Made by a program: the position numbers and the translations under genes. A stretch of DNA of 64,000 bases from MED-G116 sp038147495 (GTDB lineage Bacteria > Pseudomonadota > Alphaproteobacteria > Puniceispirillales > Puniceispirillaceae). Of this stretch, positions 1 to 8,577 are shown one piece after another (positions within the stretch are counted from its first letter, which is position 1; each line of letters begins with the position of its first letter). The notes below the pieces were generated by a model. The model worked only from the letters and a program-made list of their open reading frames with translations, was not told where the DNA came from and searched no databases. The stretch covers positions 248,001-312,000 of the forward strand of contig JAYQTT010000002.1 in assembly GCA_038147495.1 (NCBI GenBank), written 5' to 3'.

Positions 1-433
1 GGTCTGACGCCTCGGTAAGGGTGATCAGATAGGGTTCGACAATGACACCGCTTGAATTGGATTTGAGGTGTCCGAGCAAATTATATTGATGTCCGGCGCG
101 GGTGCCCGCTCTTGTCGTCTCAACGCCGGTTCCCGATTTGGTGTGAACCGCATAGCGCGTCTCTTCGTAGCCGCGCAGAAAACTGGTCAAAGGCACGCTG
201 AGCGCAACGGCGAGGCTCTGTAGCGTGGAAAGTGATGGCGAAATGTTGCCATTCTCGATCTTTGACAGCATACCCTTGGACAGGCCTGTCCGCTCAGCGA
301 GCTCGCTTACCGTAATTCCCTGCTGCAGCCGAAAGCCCTTGATCGCGCGTCCAATGGCAATTTCCAGCACTTTTTCGCGCGAGGCGCGCTGATGCGGGTC
401 TTGATTCAGTATCGCGTCATTTTGTTTGGTCAT
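1..433 (-). CDS. XRE-family regulator with probable C-terminal cupin domain (partial)
   Basis: The frame opens with ATG at 433 and is still open at the left edge, giving 144 visible residues. Residues about 25-82 form a Cro/C1-type helix-turn-helix (GITVSELAERTGLSKGMLSK, followed by IENGNISPSLSTL). The residues after about 95 look like the start of a small beta-barrel (cupin) sensor, the usual partner in this class of short regulators. It lies 27 bases downstream of the methyltransferase gene on the same strand, so the two are probably co-transcribed. Such regulators usually control neighbouring amine or amino acid genes. The cupin part is cut off by the window edge, so the ligand class cannot be judged. 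Confidence 0.85.
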   Translation of the reverse strand, partial: MTKQNDAILNQDPHQRASREKVLEIAIGRAIKGFRLQQGITVSELAERTGLSKGMLSKIENGNISPSLSTLQSLAVALSVPLTSFLRGYEETRYAVHTKSGTGVETTRAGTRAGHQYNLLGHLKSNSSGVIVEPYLITLTEASD

Positions 434-460
434 GATGCTGCTCTGGCCTCTATTCCCAGT

Positions 461-1282
461 TTACAATTTTGTCGCCGAGAAAACCATCGGGGCCAGAATT
501 TTCCGGCTGACTAGACCAAATAAAGTTTCGACCTTTTTATGGGCGTTGTCACCCATCAGCATATGAAGGCCGAGAGCAGGGCGTGTTTCACTCTTCATTT
601 TATTCAAAAGTTTTTCAATAAAAACAGCTGTAAATTCTGATTTGTTATTAATTGAGTTTAATTCAAGGCCAGCCGCCTTGAAGGCGCTTTCATAGGTGCC
701 AACATCATCCACGGCGCTATCTGCCGCATTGTTTGCCCATGGCACAGGAAATTCCATGTTGCCATCACCAACACGAACAACGTCATAAATCACAAGAGGT
801 GAATTTGGCTTGATGGTGCGCCCGATCTCGATGATCAATCTGTTCTTGTTGGCGATGTTCATGCCCACATGAATCATATATGCACCATCAAACCGGTTGT
901 CGGCAAACGGCATATCGAGGGCGCTGCCTTCATGAAGGCACACGCTGTCGGCAAAGCCGGTCAGCGCTGAAAGCCTGTTTCCCGTCTCAACATAGTCTTT
1001 TGACAGGTCAATGCCGATAATATTGGCCCGGCTGCGCTCGGCGATGGTGCGGGCGGGGCCACCAAGGCCGCAGCCAACATCCAGTACCTCGTCACCGGTT
1101 CTGGCGGCAAGCGCATCAATGACAAACTCTGTCGCTGCGGTGCCGCCGATGTGAAATTCATCCACGGGTTTCAGATCACTTGCCTTCGGATTGGAAATTC
1201 CGTCCTCTGAAAGACGATCGATGATCCGCGCAAACAGGTCATCGCTTCTATAATGTGTGGTGATGCTGGTTTCATCCGTCAT
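461..1282 (-). CDS. Class I SAM-dependent methyltransferase, sarcosine/dimethylglycine N-methyltransferase-like
   Basis: The 273-residue protein has the class I SAM-binding motif VLDVGCGLGGPAR at about residues 66-78 and an acidic motif II (IIGIDLS) about 20 residues later. The pre-motif region (DEFHIGGTAATEF) and the GCGLGG form resemble glycine-betaine-forming sarcosine/dimethylglycine N-methyltransferases and UbiE-like enzymes. It probably transfers a methyl group to a small amine or amino acid in the cytoplasm; the exact substrate is not visible. It lies between a DUF1330 gene (53 bases upstream) and the XRE regulator (27 bases downstream), all on the same strand. It is interesting beside demethylating enzymes further right (Rieske oxygenase, sarcosine oxidase), but a functional link is inference. 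Confidence 0.85.
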   Translation of the reverse strand: MTDETSITTHYRSDDLFARIIDRLSEDGISNPKASDLKPVDEFHIGGTAATEFVIDALAARTGDEVLDVGCGLGGPARTIAERSRANIIGIDLSKDYVETGNRLSALTGFADSVCLHEGSALDMPFADNRFDGAYMIHVGMNIANKNRLIIEIGRTIKPNSPLVIYDVVRVGDGNMEFPVPWANNAADSAVDDVGTYESAFKAAGLELNSINNKSEFTAVFIEKLLNKMKSETRPALGLHMLMGDNAHKKVETLFGLVSRKILAPMVFSATKL

Positions 1283-1335
1283 GGAAGCGCTTTCGCAATA
1301 TCGGAATATTTACCCAATCGTTAATGATCTGACGG

Positions 1336-1626
1336 TCAGACACCCTCTACGATGGTCTGAACGCTTGTCGATGCTGACTGGCGAAGCGCTTTGGCTTTTG
1401 CATATTCGTCGGAGTGATACCACGCCTCTGCCGCCTCATAGGAAGGGAACTGAATAACCACGTGGCGGTTGCCATGTGGCTCTGCCTCAAAGCTCTGTGC
1501 TTTGCCACCCCGAACCAGAAAGGCGCCGCCAAAATGCTGAATGGTTGGCAGGACGAGCTTTACATAATCGGCATAAGTGTCAGGGTCGGTGACGTTGATC
1601 TGGGCAATAACATAACCGTGGGCCAT
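1336..1626 (-). CDS. DUF1330 domain protein
   Basis: This 96-residue protein matches the DUF1330 pattern: an N-terminal strand (GYVIAQINVTDPDTYADY), a central GGAFLVRGG segment, and a C-terminal FPSYEAAEAWYHSDEY motif. Members form small ferredoxin-like alpha/beta-barrel dimers; their biochemical role is unknown. The gene lies 53 bases upstream of the methyltransferase and 142 bases downstream of the dioxygenase gene, all on the same strand, so the three may form one transcription unit. The whole expected domain is present. Confidence 0.85.
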   Translation of the reverse strand: MAHGYVIAQINVTDPDTYADYVKLVLPTIQHFGGAFLVRGGKAQSFEAEPHGNRHVVIQFPSYEAAEAWYHSDEYAKAKALRQSASTSVQTIVEGV

Positions 1627-1768
1627 TCTTTTCTCCTGTTAAGCGTAATTGTGGCCAGATTTGCCACACAAAAGATACGTTGCAAAGGCCAGCCCTTAAA
1701 ACAAGAGGGGTAATGCCACGGTAGAGCCGTAAGAGAGGTGGCGCAATGCCCCGAAAATCCTCCAGCCA

Positions 1769-2632
1769 CTATTGCATTGATTGGCCCGATTGCTGGTCAA
1801 AAAAGGACGCACCTTTGGGAAGTGCAGGCATCTCGAGTGCGAATTCAGATGTGCGTACCACGCCATTGTCACGGCCTCGTACAATGTGCCCCTGATACGT
1901 GCAGGGAACTGGAGATGGTGATAGAGGTATGGCATCTACAGCACTGTAAACACATATGAATAATGTTCTGGGGTTGGTGGATGTGTTGGGGGCTGATCCA
2001 TGCAGAAGACGGGTATGCATCAGACATACGCTCCCGGCTTTACCAAGACAGGTGACATGATTTTTGCGGGCATTTTCGGTCACATCACTCGCCACCGCGC
2101 CGGTGAATGTACCATCATGCCAGAGTGAGTGCAGCGGGCCGCGATGCGTTTCCGGACAGACTTCAAGCGGTCCGTTTTCCTCATCAACATCATCCATCAT
2201 CAACAAGGCCGTGACGAGGGAGTCATTGCTGTGCGGGGTAAAGGGAAAATCCTGATGCCATTTGACCGCCGTCGCCGCACCCGGAAGTTTGGAATTGATT
2301 TTGCTGTGGTGCAATTTGACATCGGGTCCAATCAAATCGGCAACCATGTCAGTCATGCGGCTGTTGGACATGACGTTGAAAAAGGCCGGTGATATTTCAT
2401 GTGGTGCGTTGACTCGGCGCAAGAGCGGCTTTTCGGCACAGTGTCCGGTCTCGGTATCGAACCGTGGTTTGCCGTTAATCATCTCGCCATAGGATTGGGC
2501 GTGACTGCGGCTGTCTTCGACCCAAGTGGCGAAATCAGTCTTGATCGTGGCGAGTTCACTGGCTGTTACCGCGTCCGGAACAACCAAATATCCGGTTTCA
2601 TTAAAGAAATCTATCTGGTCTTGTGTCAGCAT
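1769..2632 (-). CDS. Phytanoyl-CoA dioxygenase (PhyH) family Fe(II)/2-oxoglutarate oxygenase
   Basis: The protein is read from ATG at 2632 (start MLTQDQIDFF), 287 residues; an open frame extends further upstream but that part has no family resemblance. The 2-His-1-carboxylate iron site is visible as H126-x-D128 (KWHQDFPF) and H211 (LLHGSAPN), with R222 as the likely 2-oxoglutarate-binding arginine. The N-terminal FFNETGYLVVPD segment is the classic PhyH opening and is also found in ectoine hydroxylase. The enzyme should hydroxylate, or oxidatively demethylate, a small organic substrate using O2 and 2-oxoglutarate. The substrate cannot be told from sequence. Its upstream region (2633-2893) is divergent to the flavin reductase gene. 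Confidence 0.85.
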   Translation of the reverse strand: MLTQDQIDFFNETGYLVVPDAVTASELATIKTDFATWVEDSRSHAQSYGEMINGKPRFDTETGHCAEKPLLRRVNAPHEISPAFFNVMSNSRMTDMVADLIGPDVKLHHSKINSKLPGAATAVKWHQDFPFTPHSNDSLVTALLMMDDVDEENGPLEVCPETHRGPLHSLWHDGTFTGAVASDVTENARKNHVTCLGKAGSVCLMHTRLLHGSAPNTSTNPRTLFICVYSAVDAIPLSPSPVPCTYQGHIVRGRDNGVVRTSEFALEMPALPKGASFFDQQSGQSMQ

Positions 2633-2893
2633 AATATGTGCATTTCCATTTTTTCTAATGTGCTGAAAATCAGTATGCATAAAATTCAGGGCATGACCAT
2701 CTCTGCTGATATATGGGGGTGTCAATTTAATAATGGCACTTCGTTCATTTGCTCTCATGCATGTGTGTTTCGGTGTGGTTGCGTTTTCGGTGTTACCAAA
2801 GCCATTGGCATATCGGTTCTGATGCGACATGCTTTGGTTGTTTGCGGTGCACCGGTGAGGGGCCGCAATGGTTCAGGTTAAAGGAGTCTCTTC

Positions 2894-3559
2894 ATGCATT
2901 ACGCACCCGGTCAGGAATCCTGCCCTCTGCCTTTTTCACCATTCAAATCCTGCACGGTGCCACGACCAATTGGCTGGCTCTCTACCATTTCTGGTGATGG
3001 TGTGCCCAACCTTGCCCCCTATAGCCAATGGCAGAATCTATCTTTTGATCCGCCTTTGGTGATGTTTGCGGCGAACCAGCTGAGCTCTGGCGAGCGCAAA
3101 CACACCGTGCTGAACGCTGAAGAAACCGGTTGGTTTGTCTGGAACATGGCGACCTATGATTTGCGTGACGCGGTCAATGCGTCAGCTGTCGAATGGGCGG
3201 CCGAAGAAGATGAATTTGCCAAAGCCGGGGTCACGCCCATTGCCTGTGTTGATGCACCCTGTCCACGTGTGAAGGAAAGCCCGGCACATTTTGAGTGCCG
3301 TTATCTGTCCACGCACAGACTGAAAGGGCATTCAAACCATGGCTGGGTTGATGTTGTTTATGGTGAGGTGGCCCGAATTCATGTCGCGGATGAGGTGATC
3401 ATGCCAGACGGTAAGATGGATATCGCCCGAATCCGGCCTTTGGCACGGCTTGGCTATTATGATTACACGTCAGTAACTGACGTTTTTGAGATGCGTATAC
3501 CCGGCGCGACCGGTGCGGCGGCGGCAGGGCTTGAAGGCAAGGCCAGTGAGGATAAGTGA
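2894..3559 (+). CDS. Flavin reductase-like, FMN-binding split-barrel protein
   Basis: The 221-residue protein begins after a good ribosome site (AAGGAG at 2881-2886, seven bases before ATG). The segment PRPIGWLSTISGDGVPNLAP followed by YSQWQNLSFDPPLVMF is the characteristic FMN-binding region of the flavin reductase-like/DIM6 family. Members either supply reduced flavin to two-component monooxygenases or act as flavoprotein oxidoreductases. No flavin-dependent monooxygenase component is adjacent; the nearest oxygenase (PhyH type, divergent) does not use flavin. The gene is convergent with hutC, 47 bases away. The partner is unknown. Confidence 0.85.
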   Translation: MHYAPGQESCPLPFSPFKSCTVPRPIGWLSTISGDGVPNLAPYSQWQNLSFDPPLVMFAANQLSSGERKHTVLNAEETGWFVWNMATYDLRDAVNASAVEWAAEEDEFAKAGVTPIACVDAPCPRVKESPAHFECRYLSTHRLKGHSNHGWVDVVYGEVARIHVADEVIMPDGKMDIARIRPLARLGYYDYTSVTDVFEMRIPGATGAAAAGLEGKASEDK

Positions 3560-3606
3560 GCCTGTAGTTTGCTGAGCTTCAGGCGTTTTCGGCGGAAATT
3601 TTTGCA

Positions 3607-4317
3607 TCAAAGCTGGGTTTGTTTACGGTATCCGGCGTGAAATACGAGCTCTACCATGGTCAGCGCTGTCTTTTGATCCCAAGTTGTGCGTGAGATGACA
3701 AAAAGCGCTGCCCCCGGTTCTGTGTTGAGCAACCCGGCTTCATCTTCACTTGCATTCTTTGCTCCGAATTCAATGTCACCATGGGTGAAAGGGGTGTTCT
3801 GCAACATCCATTCATTGGCGCTTACGCTGGTAAAACTGATCTCGGCCAAATGCGGCATGGCCTTGCTGTTAATCCACCTGTCCTCAATGACATATGGTTT
3901 GTTGTCCGCGCAGTGAAGTGCGCAAACATGGAGTAACTTCTCACCTGCAGATAATCCAAACTGCTTTGTCACGGTGGCAGGAGCGGCTTCGATCTTCTGA
4001 TCCAGCAATTTGTATTGGTGCGTCTTTCCGTCAGCCTCAATTTCACGACGAATGAGAGGGATGGAGAGGGTCGCCTTGGTTACAGGATGCAGAGCCACGC
4101 TGGTTCCGGCTTTGCGCCGACGATCCAGCAATCCCATGTCGGCAAGCGTGCGAAGGGCGCGATTGACGGTGACACGGGCACAGCCGAATTCAACAGCAAG
4201 GTCGGCCTCGTTTGGGATGGATTGGCCCGGAACCCACTCGCGCGTGTAGATTCGGCGTTCAACTTCGGCCATCACATCACGCCAGTTTGTCCTCGAAGAT
4301 GTTGTCATCCCGGCCAT
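3607..4317 (-). CDS. hutC: Histidine utilisation repressor HutC (GntR family)
   Basis: The 236-residue protein has a GntR winged helix at about residues 10-78 (PNEADLAVEFGCARVTVNRA) and a C-terminal UTRA ligand-binding domain at about 95-235, the architecture of HutC. In characterised systems HutC represses hut genes and is released by urocanate. It lies nine bases downstream of hutF on the same strand, so it is autoregulated if, as expected, it binds the palindrome at 5723-5736. An alternative ATG lies at 4308 (MTTSSR). Context and domain order make the call firm. Confidence 0.93.
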   Translation of the reverse strand: MAGMTTSSRTNWRDVMAEVERRIYTREWVPGQSIPNEADLAVEFGCARVTVNRALRTLADMGLLDRRRKAGTSVALHPVTKATLSIPLIRREIEADGKTHQYKLLDQKIEAAPATVTKQFGLSAGEKLLHVCALHCADNKPYVIEDRWINSKAMPHLAEISFTSVSANEWMLQNTPFTHGDIEFGAKNASEDEAGLLNTEPGAALFVISRTTWDQKTALTMVELVFHAGYRKQTQL

Positions 4318-4326
4318 TTCATGTTG

Positions 4327-5697
4327 TTACAGTTCCGTTCGCAAAGCGGCCATTGTGTCACGATAGGCTGAAACAATCGCGTCATGGTTTCGATGTCGTC
4401 CACCGGTAACAAGGTGCCGCCCGGCAGACCAGACGTCTTCAACAAGATGGTCATCACCGGCGAAAATGAAACTGTCGATAAGCTGATCGCCTTTGCGACC
4501 CGCGAGGGCCACAGCCTGTTGATCGAGTGCCATCAGATCTGCCCAGTAACCGGGTGCGATCTGGCCGGTGTGGCGGCCTGCGGCCTGCGCACCTCCGGCA
4601 ATTGCCGCCTCCAGGATATACCGCCCTGTCGATGCTGTTGACGTTGCCAGTGCCGCCCGCGAACGGTCTCGCAGGCGCTGCGAATATTCGAGACTTCGTA
4701 ATTCCTCTGATAATGAAATCCGGATATTTGAGTCAGAGCCAATGGAAATATTACCGCCGGCGTCAAACCAATTGACGCCATCAAAGATGCCGTCTCCAAG
4801 GCTGGCTTCGGTGATCGGGCAGAGACCGGCAACGGCACCGGTTTTCGCCAACCCCTCGGTTTCGTGCGGCTCCATCTGCGTACAGTGAATGAAACAGCAA
4901 TCCGAACCCACATCAATGTTGTCGAGCACCCACTCGACTGGGCGTGCCCCCAAAAATTGAACGACTTCGGTGACTTCAGCGCGCTGTTCGGCCAGATGCA
5001 TGTGGAACGGACCGCCATCGGCAAGCTCTCTACTGGCGCCAAGACTGTCTGGTGAGACCGCCCGAAGGCTGTGCGGTGCCACGCCAAACACGCTGTCAGC
5101 CGGCAAGTCCTTCAGACCATCGCGAACATCACTGCACAGGGCGGCAAACCCATCCAGATCATTATGGAATCGGCACTGGCCGCGAACCAATGAACGCAAA
5201 TCACAGCCACCATATTGATAATGCACCGGCAGCATGGTCAGACCAATTCCGGTGGTTTTTGCAGCAGACATGATCCGATCAGCCATTTCGCCGCGCCGCT
5301 CATACGGACTGCCATCGGGAGCGTGATGCAGATAATGGAACTCAACATTCGTGGCATAGCCCGCTTCCAGCATTTCCATCTGTACCAGCGCGGCAATTGC
5401 CTCAACATGATCTGGCGTCAATTGATCAAGAAACAGATACATCAGCTCGCGCCAAGTCCAGAAACTGTCTTGTGGGTTATCACTCCGGTGTTCCGTCAAG
5501 CCGGCCATAGCCCGCTGAAAGGCATGACTGTGTGAATTGGCGGGCGCGGGTAAAAGACAGGACACATGCGTTTCGGCTGGCTCGCCGTTGAAATCGGGTT
5601 TCACTCCGGAAATTCGACCATCCTCGCCCAGTTCAAGGCGCACATTATCGCGCCAGCCATCAGGCAGGAGGGCAGTGTCTGCATGGATTGATGCCAT
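4327..5697 (-). CDS. hutF: Formimidoylglutamate deiminase HutF
   Basis: The 456-residue amidohydrolase converts N-formimidoyl-L-glutamate to N-formyl-L-glutamate plus ammonia, in the branch of histidine degradation that then needs HutG. Diagnostic HutF motifs are NSHSHAFQRAMAG with the metal-binding H56-x-H58, LPVHYQYGG in the middle, GPFHMHLAEQ, and CPITEASLGDG near the active site. Length is normal for the family. It is divergent from hutI across a 73-base promoter region and upstream of hutC. No hutG is found in this window. Confidence 0.95.
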   Translation of the reverse strand: MASIHADTALLPDGWRDNVRLELGEDGRISGVKPDFNGEPAETHVSCLLPAPANSHSHAFQRAMAGLTEHRSDNPQDSFWTWRELMYLFLDQLTPDHVEAIAALVQMEMLEAGYATNVEFHYLHHAPDGSPYERRGEMADRIMSAAKTTGIGLTMLPVHYQYGGCDLRSLVRGQCRFHNDLDGFAALCSDVRDGLKDLPADSVFGVAPHSLRAVSPDSLGASRELADGGPFHMHLAEQRAEVTEVVQFLGARPVEWVLDNIDVGSDCCFIHCTQMEPHETEGLAKTGAVAGLCPITEASLGDGIFDGVNWFDAGGNISIGSDSNIRISLSEELRSLEYSQRLRDRSRAALATSTASTGRYILEAAIAGGAQAAGRHTGQIAPGYWADLMALDQQAVALAGRKGDQLIDSFIFAGDDHLVEDVWSAGRHLVTGGRHRNHDAIVSAYRDTMAALRTEL

Positions 5698-5710
5698 GGG
5701 TTAATTCCTG

Positions 5711-5740
5711 TTGACAGGTTATTATGTATGTACATATAAA
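5711..5740. promoter_or_regulatory. hut promoter with overlapping HutC-type operator
   Basis: On the plus strand TTGACA (5711-5716) and TATAAA (5735-5740) are separated by 18 bases, a near-consensus sigma70 promoter pointing at hutI. Between and across them lies the inverted repeat TATGTATGTACATA (5723-5736), with TGTA/TACA half-sites around a two-base centre. The position between divergent hutF-hutC and hutIHU, and its overlap with the promoter, fit repression by HutC. The assignment to HutC is inference from context; the palindrome itself is directly visible. Confidence 0.8.
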
Positions 5741-5770
5741 TGAAATGGGGGAGTAAGGCAAGGTCTCGTG

Positions 5771-7015
5771 ATGAAAGCTCTGATCACAAATGCAGCGTTG
5801 ACGTTGCTTGATGACGATTTGTCGAATGAGGTCGCCAAAGACGTCATTGATGAGGGTTATGGCCTTGTTCCCGAGGGCTATCTCTTCATTGAAGATGGCG
5901 TGATCTCAGCAGTCGGCGCTATGTCGTCAATGCCGGAACATCTGCTCAGCGCAGCTGGCATCACGCAGATTGACGCTGCCGGAAAGCTGCTCACCCCCGG
6001 TTTTATCGATTGTCACACGCATGTTGTTCATGGCGGCCATCGCGCGGTGGAATTTGAGTTGCGTCTGAAGGGGGCAAGCTATGCCGAGGTGGCCAAAGCG
6101 GGAGGCGGCATTGTGTCCACGGTCAATGCAACGAGATCGCAGTCTGTCGAGGATCTTGTTGCAGGTGCATTGCCTCGGGTCGATGCACTGATCGCCGAGG
6201 GTGCTTGCCTGATTGAAGTAAAATCAGGCTATGGTCTGGATATCGAGACAGAATTGCGGATGCTGCGGGCAGGGCGCGCTATTGCTACCAAACGACCTGT
6301 GCGCGTTGTGACAAGCTTTCTTGGGGCACATGCAATGCCACCCGGCGAGGATTTATCGCCGGATGATTACATTCAGAATATCTGTATTCCCGCCCTGCGA
6401 TTAGCTCATGCAGAGGGTCTGGTGGATGCCGTTGATGGTTTTTGCGAATCGATTGCCTTTACCGCTGACCAGATAGCACCTTTATTTGACGTTGCGGCGG
6501 AACTGGGTCTACCGGTCAAACTTCATGCCGAGCAACTGACAAGGTGTGGGGGAACCCTTCTTGCTGCGCGTCACAACGCACTTTCTGTTGATCATGTCGA
6601 ATATGCGAATGAAGAGGATGCCATAGCGCTGGCTGCGGCGGGAAGTGTGGCTGTGTTGCTGCCGGGCGCGTTTTACACCATTCGTGAAACACAAAAGCCG
6701 CCGGTTGATTTGTTGCGAAAACATGGTGTGCCGATGGCGCTTGCCACGGATGCCAATCCCGGCTCATCGCCTTTGACCTCATTGTTGTTGGCGATGAATA
6801 TGGGATGCACCTTGTTTCATATGACGCCCTGTGAGGCTCTAGCCGGAGTGACGCGGAACGCCGCCTGTGCGCTGGGAATGAGAGATGCGGGCATGTTGCG
6901 CGCCGGATATCGAGCTGATCTTGCCTTGTGGAATGTCACCCATCCAGCGGAACTTTCCTACAGAATTGGTTTCAATCCGCTAAATCTGCGTATTTTTGGG
7001 GGGCAAATATCATGA
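5771..7015 (+). CDS. hutI: Imidazolonepropionase HutI
   Basis: HutI hydrolyses 4-imidazolone-5-propionate to formimidoylglutamate. The protein (414 residues from ATG 5771; a GTG directly before it at 5768 is an alternative) has the metal-binding DCHTHVVHGGHR motif (H82, H84), the EVKSGYGLD segment and the C-terminal ATDANPGSSP motif, all characteristic of HutI. It is first in the plus-strand operon. Its stop overlaps the hutH start by four bases (ATGA at 7012-7015), indicating translational coupling. Family length is normal. Confidence 0.96.
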   Translation: MKALITNAALTLLDDDLSNEVAKDVIDEGYGLVPEGYLFIEDGVISAVGAMSSMPEHLLSAAGITQIDAAGKLLTPGFIDCHTHVVHGGHRAVEFELRLKGASYAEVAKAGGGIVSTVNATRSQSVEDLVAGALPRVDALIAEGACLIEVKSGYGLDIETELRMLRAGRAIATKRPVRVVTSFLGAHAMPPGEDLSPDDYIQNICIPALRLAHAEGLVDAVDGFCESIAFTADQIAPLFDVAAELGLPVKLHAEQLTRCGGTLLAARHNALSVDHVEYANEEDAIALAAAGSVAVLLPGAFYTIRETQKPPVDLLRKHGVPMALATDANPGSSPLTSLLLAMNMGCTLFHMTPCEALAGVTRNAACALGMRDAGMLRAGYRADLALWNVTHPAELSYRIGFNPLNLRIFGGQIS

Positions 7016-8553
7016 TCACATTGGTGCCGGGTGAGACCACACTGGATCAGCTTGAGCGAATCTGGCGTGGCAATGACTCCATTGATTTGCACAGTGATAC
7101 CAAGGCGCCGATTGAGGCCGCGGCCACCTTTGTTGCGCAGGCGGCGGCAGGGGATGATGCGGTTTATGGCGTCAATACAGGGTTTGGCAAGCTGGCCAAC
7201 GTGCCGATCGCGGCGGATCAAACCGCACAATTGCAACGTAACCTTATTCTGTCTCATTGCTGCGGCGTCGGTGAAGCGCTTGATGCGCCGACAACACGGT
7301 TGATGATGGTGCTAAAGCTTTTGTCGCTTGGCCGTGGTGCTTCCGGTGTTGCATGGCAAACTGTAGACCTGATTGTGGGAATGCTGAATAAAGGCGTATT
7401 TCCATTGATACCGGTTCAGGGATCCGTTGGTGCGTCGGGTGATTTGGCGCCACTTGCACATATGGCGGCAGTGATGCTTGGCGAGGGTGAGGCCAGCTTT
7501 GATGGTAAAATAATGTCCGGCGGTGCGGCGCTTGCGGCGGCAGGATTGTCACCGGTGATCTTTGGCCCAAAAGAGGGGCTTGCGCTGATCAACGGCACGC
7601 AATTTTCCACCGCCTGTGCGCTTGCCGCTTTGTTCAGCGGCTGGCGGAATGCAAGTGCCGCGGTGGTGACAGCGGCGTTGTCGACAGACGCCATTATGGG
7701 CTCGACGGCACCGCTGGTTGATGCGATCCACACATTGCGTGGTCATGCGGGCCAGATTGCTGTTGCCCGGGCACAGCGGGCGATCATGGAAGGGTCTGAA
7801 ATCCGTGAAAGCCATCGTGAGGATGATACCCGTGTGCAAGACCCCTATTGTATTCGCTGCCAGCCTCAAGTAACGGGTGCCGCCATGGATTTGCTGCATT
7901 TTGCTGGAAAAACACTGGAGATTGAGGCCAATGCAGTTACCGATAATCCGCTGGTGCTTGTTGAAGAGGGGCGCATCGTATCCGGCGGTAATTTTCACGC
8001 CGAGCCTGTGGCTTTTGCGGCTGACCAGATCGCCCTTGCGCTTGCCGAGATTGGCTCAATTGCCCAGCGGCGCGTTGCCTTGATGGTCGACCCGTCTCTG
8101 AGTTTTGATCTGCCGCCGTTTCTGACAAATGATCCGGGGCTCAATTCAGGCTTTATGGTAGCAGAAATTACAAGTGCCGCATTGATGAGCGAGAACAAGC
8201 ATCTGGCCAACCCATGTTCCACCGACAGCACGCCGACATCGGCAAATCAGGAGGATCATGTCAGCATGGCGGCGCATGCCGCGCGCCGATTGCAAAAAAT
8301 CAATGCCAATCTGAATATGATTCTGGGGATAGAGCTTGCCTGTGCCGTTCAGGGTGTAGGCTTCAGGGCCCCGTTAAAGACCAGTCCCATGCTTCAGGAT
8401 GTGATCGCAAGGGTCAGAAAAAAGATAACGCCGTTGGATCAGGATCGGTTTATGGCCCCGGATCTACAGCTTGCGGCGATGATGATTGCAGATGGTAGCC
8501 TTGTCAAAGGTCTGGATATGCCAGCCTATATTCTTGGCCAGTCAACCGCTTGA
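7012..8553 (+). CDS. hutH: Histidine ammonia-lyase HutH
   Basis: HutH removes ammonia from L-histidine to give trans-urocanate, the first step of the pathway. The 513-residue protein is read from ATG 7012, which overlaps the hutI stop. The Ala-Ser-Gly triad that cyclises to the MIO electrophile is at residues 141-143 (GSVGASGDLAPLAH), and the active-site regions YGVNTGFGKL and the later NFHAEPVAFAADQ are present. The reading frame is also open for 28 codons upstream, but those codons lie inside hutI. The downstream hutU starts 24 bases after the stop. Confidence 0.96.
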   Translation: MITLVPGETTLDQLERIWRGNDSIDLHSDTKAPIEAAATFVAQAAAGDDAVYGVNTGFGKLANVPIAADQTAQLQRNLILSHCCGVGEALDAPTTRLMMVLKLLSLGRGASGVAWQTVDLIVGMLNKGVFPLIPVQGSVGASGDLAPLAHMAAVMLGEGEASFDGKIMSGGAALAAAGLSPVIFGPKEGLALINGTQFSTACALAALFSGWRNASAAVVTAALSTDAIMGSTAPLVDAIHTLRGHAGQIAVARAQRAIMEGSEIRESHREDDTRVQDPYCIRCQPQVTGAAMDLLHFAGKTLEIEANAVTDNPLVLVEEGRIVSGGNFHAEPVAFAADQIALALAEIGSIAQRRVALMVDPSLSFDLPPFLTNDPGLNSGFMVAEITSAALMSENKHLANPCSTDSTPTSANQEDHVSMAAHAARRLQKINANLNMILGIELACAVQGVGFRAPLKTSPMLQDVIARVRKKITPLDQDRFMAPDLQLAAMMIADGSLVKGLDMPAYILGQSTA

Positions 8554-8577
8554 TCAAAAGGTGCAAAGGAGAGTTTG

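Noticed and set aside
2633..2830. Longer N-terminus of the PhyH-type oxygenase
   Set aside because: The 66 extra residues show no family similarity; the PhyH domain begins right at ATG 2632.
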